NCBI RefSeq assembly: GCF_000719775.1
Contig: NZ_JOHR01000008.1
Span: 186,001-250,000, forward strand
DNA: 64,000 bases
From: Streptomyces sp. NRRL F-5135
GTDB lineage: Bacteria; Actinomycetota; Actinomycetes; Streptomycetales; Streptomycetaceae
Direction of reading: 5' to 3'
A program made the translations under genes and the position numbers. Of this stretch, positions 39,877 through 48,561 are shown piece after piece (positions within the stretch are counted from its first letter, which is position 1; each line of letters starts with the position of its first letter). The notes under the pieces were generated by a model, which was given only the letters and a program-made list of their open reading frames with translations, was not told where the DNA came from and did no database searches.

Positions 39877-41591
39877 GCGGCGCCGCCTTCGGCCGTTGCG
39901 GCTTCCCGGTCCGGGGACCCGCCCGCGCCCTCGGCCCCGCCCTCGCGCATCGGGACGCGGACCCCGCGCTCGGCGGCGACCGACTCCGCGCTGTCGTAGC
40001 CCGCGTCGACATGGCGGATGACGCCCATGCCGGGGTCGTTGGTCAGGACGCGGCGGATCTTCTCGCCCGCGAGTTTCGTGCCGTCCGCGACCGAGACCTG
40101 TCCGGCGTGGATGGAGCGGCCCATGCCGACGCCGCCGCCGTGGTGCAGGGAGACCCAGGAGGCGCCGGAGGCGACGTTGACCATGGCGTTGAGCAGCGGC
40201 CAGTCGGCGATGGCGTCGGAGCCGTCGAGCATCGCCTCGGTCTCCCGGTACGGGGAGGCGACCGAGCCGCAGTCCAGGTGGTCGCGGCCGATGGCCAGCG
40301 GGGCGGCGAGTTCGCCGGAGGCGACCATGTCGTTGAAGCGCTCGCCCGCCTTGTCGCGCTCGCCGTAGCCGAGCCAGCAGATCCGGGCGGGCAGGCCCTG
40401 GAAGTGGACCCGTTCCCCGGCCAGGGTGATCCAGCGGCGCAGGGACTCGTTCTCCGGGAAGAGGTCGAGCATCGCCCGGTCGGTCTTGTGGATGTCGGAC
40501 GCCTCGCCGGACAGGGCCGCCCAGCGGAACGGCCCCTTCCCCTCGCAGAACAGCGGCCGGATATAGGCGGGCACGAAGCCGGGGAAGGCGAAGGCCCGGT
40601 CGTATCCGGCCAGCTGCGCCTCGCCGCGGATGGAGTTGCCGTAGTCGAAGACCTCGGCACCGGCGTCCAGGAAGCCGACCATCGCCTCGACGTGCCGCGC
40701 CATCGACTCCCGGGCGCGCTGGGTGAAGTCGGCGGGCTTCTCGGCCGCGTACGAGGCCATGTCGGCGAAGTCGACGCCGAGCGGGAGGTAGGAGAGCGGG
40801 TCGTGCGCGGAGGTCTGGTCCGTGACGATGTCGATGGGCGCGCCCTCGGCGAGCATGCGGGGCAGCAGTTCCGCCGCGTTGCCGAGCAGACCGACGGAGA
40901 GCGGGCGGCGGGCGTCGCGGGCCTCGGTCGCCAGTTGGAGCGCGTGCTCCAGACTGTCGGCCTTCACGTCGAGGTAGCGGTGCTCGATACGGCGCTCGAT
41001 CGCGCGCGGGTCGCAGTCGATACAGATCGCCACGCCGTCGTTCATGGTCACGGCGAGCGGCTGGGCGCCGCCCATGCCGCCGAGGCCCGCGGTGAGCGTG
41101 ATCGTGCCGACGAGGCTGCCCCCGAAGCGCTTGGCGGCGACGGCGGCGAAGGTCTCGTAGGTGCCCTGGAGGATGCCCTGCGTGCCGATGTAGATCCAGG
41201 AGCCGGCGGTCATCTGCCCGTACATGGTCAGGCCGAGGGCCTCCAGGCGCCGGAACTCCTCCCAGTTCGCCCAGTCGCCGACCAGATTGGAGTTGGCGAG
41301 CAGGACGCGCGGCGCCCATTCGTGCGTCTGCATGACGCCCACCGGCCGGCCGGACTGGACGAGCATCGTCTCGTCCTGCTTCAGCGTCCGCAGCGTACGG
41401 ACCATGGCGTCGAACGAGCGCCAGTCGCGGGCGGCCTTGCCCGTGCCGCCGTAGACGACGAGCTTGTCGGGGTGCTCCGCTACCTCAGGGTCCAGGTTGT
41501 TCTGGAGCATGCGGAGCGCGGCTTCCTGCTGCCATCCCAGGGTGCTCAGTTCCGTACCGCGCGGCGCCCGTACGGGGCGGGGTCCTGACAT
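39873..41591 (-). CDS. hutU: Urocanate hydratase
   Basis: A 572-residue NAD+-dependent urocanase that hydrates urocanate to imidazolonepropionate. Seen are [14 protein letters not shown] near residue 45, [20 protein letters not shown], the NAD-binding [14 protein letters not shown], and the active-site region [18 protein letters not shown] with its Cys. A 25-residue Gly/Ala/Glu tail is extra. GGAGGAGG precedes the ATG. It is the first gene of the operon hutU-amidohydrolase-hutF-hutI, divergent from a LysA-like gene. Confidence 0.96.
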   Translation of the reverse strand: MSGPRPVRAPRGTELSTLGWQQEAALRMLQNNLDPEVAEHPDKLVVYGGTGKAARDWRSFDAMVRTLRTLKQDETMLVQSGRPVGVMQTHEWAPRVLLANSNLVGDWANWEEFRRLEALGLTMYGQMTAGSWIYIGTQGILQGTYETFAAVAAKRFGGSLVGTITLTAGLGGMGGAQPLAVTMNDGVAICIDCDPRAIERRIEHRYLDVKADSLEHALQLATEARDARRPLSVGLLGNAAELLPRMLAEGAPIDIVTDQTSAHDPLSYLPLGVDFADMASYAAEKPADFTQRARESMARHVEAMVGFLDAGAEVFDYGNSIRGEAQLAGYDRAFAFPGFVPAYIRPLFCEGKGPFRWAALSGEASDIHKTDRAMLDLFPENESLRRWITLAGERVHFQGLPARICWLGYGERDKAGERFNDMVASGELAAPLAIGRDHLDCGSVASPYRETEAMLDGSDAIADWPLLNAMVNVASGASWVSLHHGGGVGMGRSIHAGQVSVADGTKLAGEKIRRVLTNDPGMGVIRHVDAGYDSAESVAAERGVRVPMREGGAEGAGGSPDREAATAEGGAA

Positions 41592-41652
41592 GGCGATGCC
41601 TCCTCCGAGTGAACCTGTTGGCCGATCTATTCACATCTTGGATCGATGAATA
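41592..41652. promoter_or_regulatory. hutU / LysA-like divergent promoter with inverted repeat
   Basis: Only about 55 bases separate the two start codons. TATTCA (41628-41633) and TGAATA (41647-41652) form an inverted repeat with a 13-base spacer, overlapping the LysA-like ATG. ATCTATTCA (41625-41633) recurs at 51139-51147, before the lyase and importer genes. Probable operator of a histidine-responsive regulator; the protein is not identified. Confidence 0.55.
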
Positions 41653-43268
41653 CTTATAGTCAACAGCTGCATGGCGGGCCTTGGGATGATTGGCTGGCAT
41701 GCATGGCCTCTGGTGAGCACTCCCCGGCGCGACCCCCGCGAAGCGGGGACGGCGGCATACGGAACGCCCAGGACGGCAGCCGGACGGGCAGCCGGGACGC
41801 GGCCCGGGGCGGCACCCGGGCCGACGCATCCAGCACCCCGTCCGACACACGCGGCACCCCGTCCGACGCGCCCGGCGCCCCCGGCGGCACGGGCCTCGCC
41901 CCGGCCGGCGAGGGCGCCGACGGCGGGGCCGCGGGGCGCGCGGCCCGCCGCGACCGGGCTGTGCGCGCCGCCGTGGCGCAGGGCCTGATCAGCGACGCGT
42001 CGCCCGTCGTCGCGCTGCTCGACGTGGCCGGGATCCGGGCCTCCGCCGCCGCGCTCCGCACCGCCTTCGACGCCGTCACCGCCCCCGGTACCCCGGTGCT
42101 GCACGCCTTCGCCGTGAAGGCCGCGCCCCTCGTGCCGGTGCTGCGCCTGCTGGCCGCCGAGGGCATCGGCGCCGAGGTCGCGAGCCCCGGCGAACTGGCA
42201 CTCGCGCGCGCCGCCGGCGTACCGGCCGGCCGCACCGTCCTCGACTCCCCCGCCAAGACCGTCACGGAGCTGCGCGAGGCCCTCGCGCTCGGCATCGCCC
42301 TCAACGCCGACAACCCCGAAGAGCTGGCCCGGCTGGACGCCCTCGTCGCCTCCGCCGGACCGGGAGCGCCGGGAGCACCCTGCGGACTGCGGGTCAACGC
42401 CCAGGTCGGCGCCGGGTCCATCGGCGCGCTGTCCACCGCGACCGCCACCTCCAAGTTCGGTGTCGCGCTGCGCGACGAGGGTGCCCGCGCCTGGGTCGTC
42501 CAGGCGTACCTGGACCGCCCCTGGCTGACCCGGCTGCACACGCACTCCGGCTCGCAGGGCGTCCCCCTGGACCTCATGGCCCAGGGCGTACGGGCGGCCT
42601 TCGAGCTGGCCGAGGAGATCAACGCGGCGGCCGGGCATCGGCAGATCGACACGCTCGACATCGGCGGCGGCGTCCCCGTCAACTTCGCCTCCGACGAGGA
42701 GACCCCGGGCCATGGCGCGTACGCCCGGCTGCTGAAGGACACCGTTCCCGGTCTGCTGGACGGGCGCTATGGACTGGTGACGGAATTCGGACGTTCTCTG
42801 CTCGCGAAACACGGCACGGTCCTCACCCGGGTGGAGTACGCGAAGTCCGCCGGGGGCCGCCCCATCGCGGTCACCCACGCGGGCGCCCAGGTGGCCACCC
42901 GCACCGTCTACGACCCGGTCTCCTGGCCGCTGCGCATCGCCGCGTACGACGCCGGGGGCCGCCCCAGGACGGGCCCGGCGGTCGCGCAGGACATCGCGGG
43001 CCCGGCGTGCTTCGCGGGCGACCTGCTCGCCGAGAACCGGCCGTTGCCGCTGCTCTCCCAGGGCGATCTCGTCGCGGCCCTTGACACCGGCGCGTACTAC
43101 TTCACGAATCACTACGCCTACAACAGCCTGGCCCGGCCGGCCGTCCTGGGCTTCACCGTGACAACCGGCGGCGACGTGCGCTTCGCGACCGTACGGGCCG
43201 CCCAGAGCGTCGAAGAGGTCGTCACCGAGTCCGGCGGGGACCACACCGACGCGCTCCTGGACGGCTGA
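41646..43268 (+). CDS. Diaminopimelate decarboxylase-like PLP enzyme with N-terminal extension
   Basis: A 540-residue fold-type III PLP decarboxylase. The domain begins near residue 100: HAFAVKAAPLVPVL with the Schiff-base Lys, TRLHTHSGSQG, DIGGGVPVNF, TEFGRSLLAKHG, IAGPACFAGDLL with the active-site Cys, and ALDTGAYYFTNHYAYNSL. The first 95 residues are Gly/Ala/Arg/Ser-rich filler. I believe this LysA-like enzyme is commonly found beside hutU in Streptomyces, so its substrate may be something other than diaminopimelate. No ribosome site precedes the ATG at 41646; an internal start is possible. Confidence 0.85.
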   Translation: MNTYSQQLHGGPWDDWLACMASGEHSPARPPRSGDGGIRNAQDGSRTGSRDAARGGTRADASSTPSDTRGTPSDAPGAPGGTGLAPAGEGADGGAAGRAARRDRAVRAAVAQGLISDASPVVALLDVAGIRASAAALRTAFDAVTAPGTPVLHAFAVKAAPLVPVLRLLAAEGIGAEVASPGELALARAAGVPAGRTVLDSPAKTVTELREALALGIALNADNPEELARLDALVASAGPGAPGAPCGLRVNAQVGAGSIGALSTATATSKFGVALRDEGARAWVVQAYLDRPWLTRLHTHSGSQGVPLDLMAQGVRAAFELAEEINAAAGHRQIDTLDIGGGVPVNFASDEETPGHGAYARLLKDTVPGLLDGRYGLVTEFGRSLLAKHGTVLTRVEYAKSAGGRPIAVTHAGAQVATRTVYDPVSWPLRIAAYDAGGRPRTGPAVAQDIAGPACFAGDLLAENRPLPLLSQGDLVAALDTGAYYFTNHYAYNSLARPAVLGFTVTTGGDVRFATVRAAQSVEEVVTESGGDHTDALLDG

Positions 43269-43625
43269 GCCGGCCCGCGGGGCGGCGCACGGACGGGGTA
43301 CGGACGGGGGCACGACCGGGGCGCGAACCGGGCCCCGGGCCGCCGAACCCGGCGTTCCGGGGTGAACGGCGCCTCCCCAGAAGCCGCCACGGCGCGAAAA
43401 GTTCCCGCGCGGGACACCCAACTCTGGCTATTTCCGGCCATTTTCCCGTACTGCCCCGTACCTCCCGTTCCTCGATCGTCATGTTCGGCTGGAAATTGCC
43501 AGAACTTCCGCCTGACATTCGGACGTTGCGTAACCTCACGACTACTGCCGCACACAAGTGCGCCCGCACGGTACGTGCGTCCGCAGGACAGGTGTGCCCG
43601 CATGCCCGGCTGGAGGGGAGTCCGC
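43269..43625. other. Intergenic region upstream of the Roadblock cassette
   Basis: About 360 bases. The part 43390-43560 is less GC-rich than its surroundings and probably carries the promoter of the Roadblock/PATAN cassette. Overlapping GC-rich hairpins near 43310-43360 could end the LysA-like transcript. No consensus promoter was fixed. Confidence 0.4.
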
Positions 43626-44111
43626 GTGCCCGGAATCGACGCGTGTCTGCACGAGGCCATGAGCCTGCCCGGAGCGCGCGGCGCGGCGATCGTCGACTGG
43701 ACGAGCGGCCTCGCGCTCGGCACGGCGGGCGAGTCGCCCAACGGCGACTACGAGGCGACCGCGGCGGAGACGGCCGAACTGGCGAGAGCGGCGGCGGAGT
43801 TCACCGCCTTCGCCCCGGCCCCTGTGCCGGGGCGTCCCGCCGCACGGGGCGGCCGGGACGGGCACTCCGTCCACGGCGCCACCGGCCCTGCCGACGGCGG
43901 CGGCCCCACAGACTCCGGCGATCCCGACAAGGGCCCGCCGGTCGAGGACCTGATCGTCACTACCCGCACCGGATATCACATAGTGAGCTTTGTCGACACG
44001 ACGTTCGACAGCAGCGTGTTCCTGCACCTCTGGCTCGACCGTGACCGCGGCAACCTGGCACTGGCGCGATTACGGCTCAGACAGCTCGCTGAACGGCTGG
44101 TGCTCGAATGA
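43626..44111 (+). CDS. Roadblock/LC7-like protein 1
   Basis: A 161-residue protein of the Roadblock/LC7 (MglB-like) fold: a first helix CLHEAMSLPGARGAAIVDW with strand SGLALGTAG, then a 40-residue Gly/Pro/Asp insert, and a C-terminal half VEDLIVTTRTGYHIVSF, FLHLWLDRDRGNLALARLRL. The layout is paralogous to the gene at 45789. Roadblock proteins act as dimers on small GTPases or in multi-protein scaffolds. The GTG start has GGAGGGGAG just upstream. The stop overlaps the next start (ATGA). Confidence 0.75.
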   Translation: MPGIDACLHEAMSLPGARGAAIVDWTSGLALGTAGESPNGDYEATAAETAELARAAAEFTAFAPAPVPGRPAARGGRDGHSVHGATGPADGGGPTDSGDPDKGPPVEDLIVTTRTGYHIVSFVDTTFDSSVFLHLWLDRDRGNLALARLRLRQLAERLVLE

Positions 44112-45154
44112 CCTCCTCCCCTCCGCCTCCCCCGCGCCGGCTGCCCGTCCGCCGGCCGTCCCCGCCCCCCGCGCCGGCGCCGCCCCCGGCATCCCACCCC
44201 GCGCCCCATGCGGCGCCGCACCCGTCGGCGGCCCCGGCCCGCGGCCCCGGTCCGGCCCCGGCGACACCCCAGGCGGCCCCACCGCCACCACCTCCTCCTC
44301 CGCCACCGCCTCCTCCGCTCCCGCCGTCTCCGATACCGGGTCACCCCGGCCACTCGGGCCCCCCGGAGCCGACAGGGCCCTCGGAACGGTCAGGGCCCTC
44401 GGAGATCGTCCCGATGCTCGTACGACTGGCGGACGAACACGCCACCGGCGCCCTGCTCCGCGACCACGGCACGCTCTACCTGGCCGACGGCCGGGTGGTG
44501 CACGCCGAGAGCCCCGCGGCCCCCGGCATCGACATCCTGCTCACCACGGGCGGCCGGCTGTCGCGCGCCGACTGGGAGGAAGCCGTCGACCGGGCCGGTG
44601 CGCGCCGCACGGTCGGCCGGTTCCTCGTGGAGAGCGGCCGGCTGCACGAGGGCGAGTTGGAGATATGCCACGTGGGCGCGCTGTTCGACGCCGCGTACTT
44701 CGCCCTCACGCCCGGCGGTGGCCCCACCCGGTTCCGGCACGGCGCCCAGCACTGGATCGGCCCCGTACGGCCCGTGCCCGCGGCGGCCGTCGCGCGCGAG
44801 ATCGCGCGACGGCTCGAACTCCTCGACTCCGTCTGGCCGTACCCGGCCGTCGACACCGCACCGGTGACACCCCGCGCGCCCGCCCCCGGCCAGGTGGTCA
44901 CCCGCGGACAGCACGCCCTGCTGTCGCTGGCGGACGGCACACGGACCCCGGTGGCCCTCGCCCGTGCGCTGGGCCGCCCCGCGTTCCACACCCTTCTCGA
45001 CATCCGGCGGCTGGCCGCGGCCGGCCTGCTGGAAACCCCCGACGAACCGGCCGCCGCGCCCGCGACGGTTCCCTCCTGGGTCGCGACGGTGGCCGCCGAC
45101 CCGGACACCGCCCTGTTACGCCGGCTCCGCGACGCCCTGGAGGAAAGCCTGTGA
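44108..45154 (+). CDS. PATAN/DUF4388-like protein with proline-rich N-terminus
   Basis: A 348-residue protein. Residues 1-100 are almost pure Pro/Ala/His with a run of 13 prolines. A PATAN-like (DUF4388) domain follows: MLVRLADEHATGALLRDHG, LYLADGRVVHAESP, AGARRTVGRFLVESGRLHEG, YFALTPGGGPTRFRHGAQHW. The end has a winged-helix-like stretch (HALLSLADGTRTPVALARAL, FHTLLDIRRLAAAGLLE). PATAN domains are known as interaction modules in bacterial signalling systems such as cyanobacterial PatA regulators. Its place between Roadblock genes suggests a shared complex. Confidence 0.72.
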   Translation: MTSSPPPPPRRLPVRRPSPPPAPAPPPASHPAPHAAPHPSAAPARGPGPAPATPQAAPPPPPPPPPPPPPLPPSPIPGHPGHSGPPEPTGPSERSGPSEIVPMLVRLADEHATGALLRDHGTLYLADGRVVHAESPAAPGIDILLTTGGRLSRADWEEAVDRAGARRTVGRFLVESGRLHEGELEICHVGALFDAAYFALTPGGGPTRFRHGAQHWIGPVRPVPAAAVAREIARRLELLDSVWPYPAVDTAPVTPRAPAPGQVVTRGQHALLSLADGTRTPVALARALGRPAFHTLLDIRRLAAAGLLETPDEPAAAPATVPSWVATVAADPDTALLRRLRDALEESL

Positions 45155-45237
45155 CTCTGACTCCCCGCGGAGTACCGGGCCCTCGCCGCACCGTCATGGG
45201 GCGCGCTCTGCGGCAGCGCGCCGAGAGGAGACAGCTG

Positions 45238-45630
45238 ATGACGGCGGAAGCCGACGTACTCGGTGAACTCAGGCGCCTGCGGGCCCGGCTCCCCCAGCTC
45301 ACCGGGGCGCTCGCGGCCAGCGCCGACGGCCTGGTGCTGGCGTCGGACGCGACGAACGTGGAAGCCGAGGGGGTGGCCGCGCTCACGGCCGCCGCGCTGG
45401 GCGTCTCACTGCGCCTGACGGACGCCACGGGCCAGGGCGGCTTCCGCGAGCTGCTGGTCCGCGGCGAGGACGGCTACGTCGCGACGTACGCGGCGGGCTC
45501 CTCCGCGGTCCTGACGGTGCTGGCCGAGCCCCGGATCAACGTGGGCCGCCTCCATCTGGAGGCGCGCAGGTCCAGCACCCGGATCGGCGAGCTGGTGGAC
45601 GGCGCGCTCGAACGACTGGAGAACGCCTGA
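45238..45630 (+). CDS. Roadblock/LC7 protein 2
   Basis: A 130-residue classical Roadblock domain: LGELRRLRARLPQLTGALAA, SADGLVLASDATNVEAEGVA, ALTAAALGVSLRL, and [20 protein letters not shown] followed by a long helix. I chose the ATG at 45238 because GAGAGGAG lies seven bases before it. A GTG at 45151, overlapping the previous stop and with GGAGG nearby, would add a basic 29-residue N-terminus and is possible. It belongs to the same operon as its neighbours. Confidence 0.85.
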   Translation: MTAEADVLGELRRLRARLPQLTGALAASADGLVLASDATNVEAEGVAALTAAALGVSLRLTDATGQGGFRELLVRGEDGYVATYAAGSSAVLTVLAEPRINVGRLHLEARRSSTRIGELVDGALERLENA

Positions 45631-45788
45631 GAACCCCTGCCCCTGCCCCTGCCCCGGACCTTGTCCCGGGCCGGGGCGCGGGCCCTGCCCCGGGCCGGCC
45701 CCCCTAGGCCCCCGCCCCAGCCACTCGCGGTACCCGGGCGCCCGGAACTCCCCGGAGCGCCCTCGGACGGAAAGGAAGTGCGACATCC

Positions 45789-46163
45789 ATGGCCAACACC
45801 GAAGCCGCTCTCAAGGAAGCCACCACCTCCATAGAAGGAGCGCTGGGCGCCGCGCTCGTGGACTACTCCAGCGGCATGGCCCTCGGTACGGTCGGCGGCG
45901 GCAAGGACCTCGATCTCACGGTCGCGGCGGCGGGCAACACCGACGTGGTCCGGGCCAAGGTCCGCACCCTGGAGATGCTCGGCATCAAGGACGAGATCGA
46001 GGACATCCTGATCACTCTCGGAACGCAGTACCACCTGATCCGGCTGCTCAAGGGACGGGGCAATACCGGCCTGTTCCTGTACCTGGCGCTGGACAAGGGC
46101 CGGGCGAACCTGGCGATGGCACGCCACCAACTGGCCAAGATCGAGAGCCGCCTGGAGGTCTGA
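45789..46163 (+). CDS. Roadblock/LC7-like protein 3
   Basis: A 124-residue protein of the same type as that at 43626, without the insert: ATTSIEGALGAALVDYSSGM, ALGTVGGGKDLDLTVAAAGN, VRTLEMLGIKDEIEDILITL, FLYLALDKGRANLAMARHQL. GGAAAGGAAG precedes the ATG. It is last in the four-gene cassette, 158 bases after Roadblock 2, so it may also have its own promoter. No GTPase gene is linked, unlike the conservon or MglA/MglB arrangements. Confidence 0.8.
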   Translation: MANTEAALKEATTSIEGALGAALVDYSSGMALGTVGGGKDLDLTVAAAGNTDVVRAKVRTLEMLGIKDEIEDILITLGTQYHLIRLLKGRGNTGLFLYLALDKGRANLAMARHQLAKIESRLEV

Positions 46164-46245
46164 GCGCCGGAAGCGCCGGCCGAGCGCCGGGAACTCCCCG
46201 AGCGCGCCGGGCGGCACCGGTACGGGTATTACGGGTACGAGTTAC

Positions 46246-46347
46246 GGCCGTACCGGTTCAGCGGCCGTACCGGTTCAGCGGCCGTACCGGTTCAGCGGCC
46301 GTACCGGTTCAGCGGCCGTACCGGTTCAGCGGCCGTACCGGTTCAGC
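46246..46347. repeat. Six perfect 17-bp tandem repeats
   Basis: GGCCGTACCGGTTCAGC is repeated six times without change. The array lies between convergent genes and its last copy supplies the stop codon (TGA at 46345-46343) of the membrane-protein gene. Because 17 is not a multiple of three, the leftward TGA falls in all three frames across the array. Confidence 0.97.
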
Positions 46348-46909
46348 GGCGGCGACGCGCCCCGCCGGGGGCCGCGTCGCCGGCCGCGAGGCCCGTGGTC
46401 CGGTACCCCTTCACCAGCTTGCCTGCCGGCCGCCCGGTCCCGGCCCAGTCCGTCCGTACCCACAGCAGCGCCTCGTCGCGCTGCTCCCGGCGGCCCAGCC
46501 AGGCCGCCTTGAGCCACAGCCCGGCGCCCGCGCCCGCCAGCGCGGGCCCGCCGGCGCCGGGCAGCGCGAACGAACTCCCGACCGCCATGAGGAACCCGGC
46601 CAGCAGCCACCAGCGGTGGGCACGCCGCCAGTTGCGCAAGGTGACGGCGCGGTCCTGGAGGTAGTCGTACTTCGCCGCCCGGGACGCACGGTCCGCCCAG
46701 GCGCGGTACCGGCCCCGGCGCACCAGCGCGACGACCGCCGCGACGACGACGAAGAGCGCGGCCCCCGCGTACAGGCCGATCCGGCGGCCCGTCAGGCCGG
46801 GCAGCAGGAGCCCGATTCCGGTGGCCAGGACGCCGAGCCACCACAGCGGCACCGCCCCGGCCCGCACGATCACCGCAACCCGTGCCAGCGACTGCCCTCC
46901 GCGCCCCAC
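46343..46909 (-). CDS. Membrane protein of unknown function
   Basis: A 188-residue protein with two hydrophobic hairpins: VPLWWLGVLATGIGLLLPG with IGLYAGAALFVVVAAVVALV, and WWLLAGFLMAVGSSFALPG with ALAGAGAGLWLKAAWLG. A charged segment between them holds KYDYLQDRAVTLRNWRRAHR. I recognise no family. It is convergent with the Roadblock cassette and ends in a 17-bp repeat array. Confidence 0.75.
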   Translation of the reverse strand: MGRGGQSLARVAVIVRAGAVPLWWLGVLATGIGLLLPGLTGRRIGLYAGAALFVVVAAVVALVRRGRYRAWADRASRAAKYDYLQDRAVTLRNWRRAHRWWLLAGFLMAVGSSFALPGAGGPALAGAGAGLWLKAAWLGRREQRDEALLWVRTDWAGTGRPAGKLVKGYRTTGLAAGDAAPGGARRRR

Positions 46910-47126
46910 GACCCGCCTCCTCGATCCGTCCCGCCCGTTCGGGTGGAGCGGAGAGTAGCGACGCTGTCTGAGCGTTTCCTGAGAGCACGCACCGCCGGCA
47001 CCTACGCGGCCACCGCCGACACCTGGACGACTATCTCATCGCCGGATACACGAAAATCTGTCCTGGCTGGAGTAGACATTGGGCGGTGGCGTGGCTATGG
47101 TTTCTCTCGTAGCCGAGATCGAGAAG

Positions 47127-47151
47127 GCCCGGCAGAGATGAACTGCCGGGC
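47127..47151 (+). other. RNA hairpin in the MerR leader
   Basis: GCCCGGCAG, loop AGATGAA, CTGCCGGGC: a perfect 9-bp stem with a 7-base loop near the presumed start of the leader. Confidence 0.6.
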
Positions 47152-47701
47152 AGCAGTACACGCAGTTGCAGTTCGCAGGACGGTGCGGTGGTGGAGTCCC
47201 GAAGCCAGAGCGGTTGCATGATGGCGACGGGACTGACGACCGGACCGGGTGGCCCGCAGTGATCAGGGGCCGCCATCAGCAGTACCGCAGGACCAGCAGT
47301 GCGGGTTCAGTGGCTCCTCGGTAAAGGCGTCTCGCTGCGGACGCGCGTACCGGGAAGTTCGGCAGTGGGGTTCCGGAGCCGGAGCAGATGCAGGACGGGC
47401 GACAGGGCCGACTGCCGAAGGGTGGCGCTGTTCGAGGTCACCAGTGGTTCGCAGTACCAGCAGTACCAGCAGTATGAAGATCCCGTTTGGTAAGTGATCA
47501 GAGGGAAGAACGGAGGAGTTGAGCGCCATCAGGATCGCCCGGACGGAAGTGCTCGGTCCGGGTACCGCAGGACATCGATAGGCAGGTGGTCTCCGGTCAC
47601 GCAACCGCGATCCCCGCACACCCGGCAGAGTTCTGGCCGGGCCCGCGGAAACAGAGGGTCGGCGCAGCACTACGGCCGACAGATGGTGTAGCAGTTCCTT
47701 C

Positions 47702-47735
47702 GGGGCCTTGGTGCCGGGTACGGCACCAAGGCCCC
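47702..47735 (+). other. Strong hairpin before the MerR ribosome site
   Basis: GGGGCCTTGGTGCC, loop GGGTAC, GGCACCAAGGCCCC: a perfect 14-bp stem ending 27 bases before the MerR ATG. No U run follows. It could be a transcription attenuator, an RNA-stability element or a protein site; it is too close to the gene to be an ordinary terminator of something upstream. Confidence 0.75.
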
Positions 47736-47762
47736 TCCACGCGTTCCGCAAAGAGAGGTGCG

Positions 47763-48149
47763 ATGACAGCAGACGACTCCTACGGCCGTCTCGACGATGA
47801 CGACTACCCCGCCTACACCATGGGCCGGGCCGCCGAGATGCTCGGCACCACCCAGGGCTTCCTCCGCGCGGTCGGCGAAGCCCGCCTCATCACCCCGCTG
47901 CGCTCCGCGGGCGGTCACCGACGCTACTCCCGCTACCAACTGCGCATCGCCGCCCGCGCCCGCGAGCTCGTCGACCACGGCACCCCCATCGAGGCGGCCT
48001 GCCGCATTGTCATCCTCGAAGACCAGCTCGAAGAAGCCAAGCGCATCAACGCCGAATACCGGCGCGCCGACGAAGCGGCGAATCCGCCGGACGCGTCTTC
48101 TCCCGGGGCTGCCTCCACCACGGCCTCCGGAGAACAGTCAGCAGGGTAA
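47763..48149 (+). CDS. MerR/BldC-type small DNA-binding protein
   Basis: A 128-residue protein with a MerR-like winged helix: YTMGRAAEMLGTTQGFLRAV, then ARLITPLRSAGGHRRYSRYQ and a helix LVDHGTPIEAACRIVILEDQ with a coiled-coil tail. No effector domain follows, as in BldC-like regulators. The last 30 residues are Ala/Ser/Gly filler. AGAGAGG precedes the ATG. It is preceded by an unusually long structured leader. Targets are unknown. Confidence 0.88.
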   Translation: MTADDSYGRLDDDDYPAYTMGRAAEMLGTTQGFLRAVGEARLITPLRSAGGHRRYSRYQLRIAARARELVDHGTPIEAACRIVILEDQLEEAKRINAEYRRADEAANPPDASSPGAASTTASGEQSAG

Positions 48150-48561
48150 CGGGCTGGGTCTGGACACCCGGGCTCCCCGGGCCTGCTCGCCCCGAGCGTG
48201 ACGTCCTCCGTGCGGAGCCGGGCTGTCTTGCCGAGGTCGCCGCGCTCCGCGGGGTGCGCGGGCCCGGCACCGTAGCCCGGATGACCGGGTCCGGATCGTC
48301 GCGGCTGTTCATGTCCCGCCACTCTCCTTCCGTAACACGGCGCACCACTCCGGTGACTCGCCGTCGCCTATCGCGCCGACGCGCTGATGCCGCTGTTCAA
48401 CTCGATGGCCGACCATGCGCGGGAACGCAACTGTCCACACAAGAGTCGCTGCCCCGCGACGTGGTCGCGGTGCCGGCACTCGGTACCGCCCTGGCCCTCG
48501 CTGTCTGGCGAGGCCGACCACCCTCGCGCCGTCTGGCCGTGACCCCTGGCCGGGATACCCC
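48150..48561. other. Intergenic region with possible coding relic
   Basis: About 410 bases between convergent genes. One rightward frame near 48367-48420 reads like protein (YRADALMPLFNSMADHARE) but has no start, no ribosome site and no continuation. Otherwise nothing was seen. Confidence 0.35.

Larger units (their letters stand above)
46910..47762 (+). promoter_or_regulatory. Long structured leader region of the MerR-type gene
   Basis: About 850 bases without a convincing gene. From about 47090 the sequence differs in texture from ordinary coding DNA and contains a 9-bp hairpin (47127-47151), three CAG-TAC-type repeats (47457-47474), a possible 20-codon upstream frame (TTG 47519 to TAG 47581, after CGGAGGAG), and a 14-bp hairpin just before the MerR ribosome site. 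The shape suggests a cis-acting RNA or attenuator; no known riboswitch was recognised. Confidence 0.45.

Noticed and set aside
47519..47581. A 20-codon upstream frame starting at TTG in the MerR leader
   Set aside because: The GGAGG is only two bases from the TTG and nothing else supports translation; mentioned only as part of the leader.
48367..48420. Short coding-like stretch (YRADALMPLFNSMADHARE)
   Set aside because: There is no start, ribosome site or continuation, so it is at most a relic.
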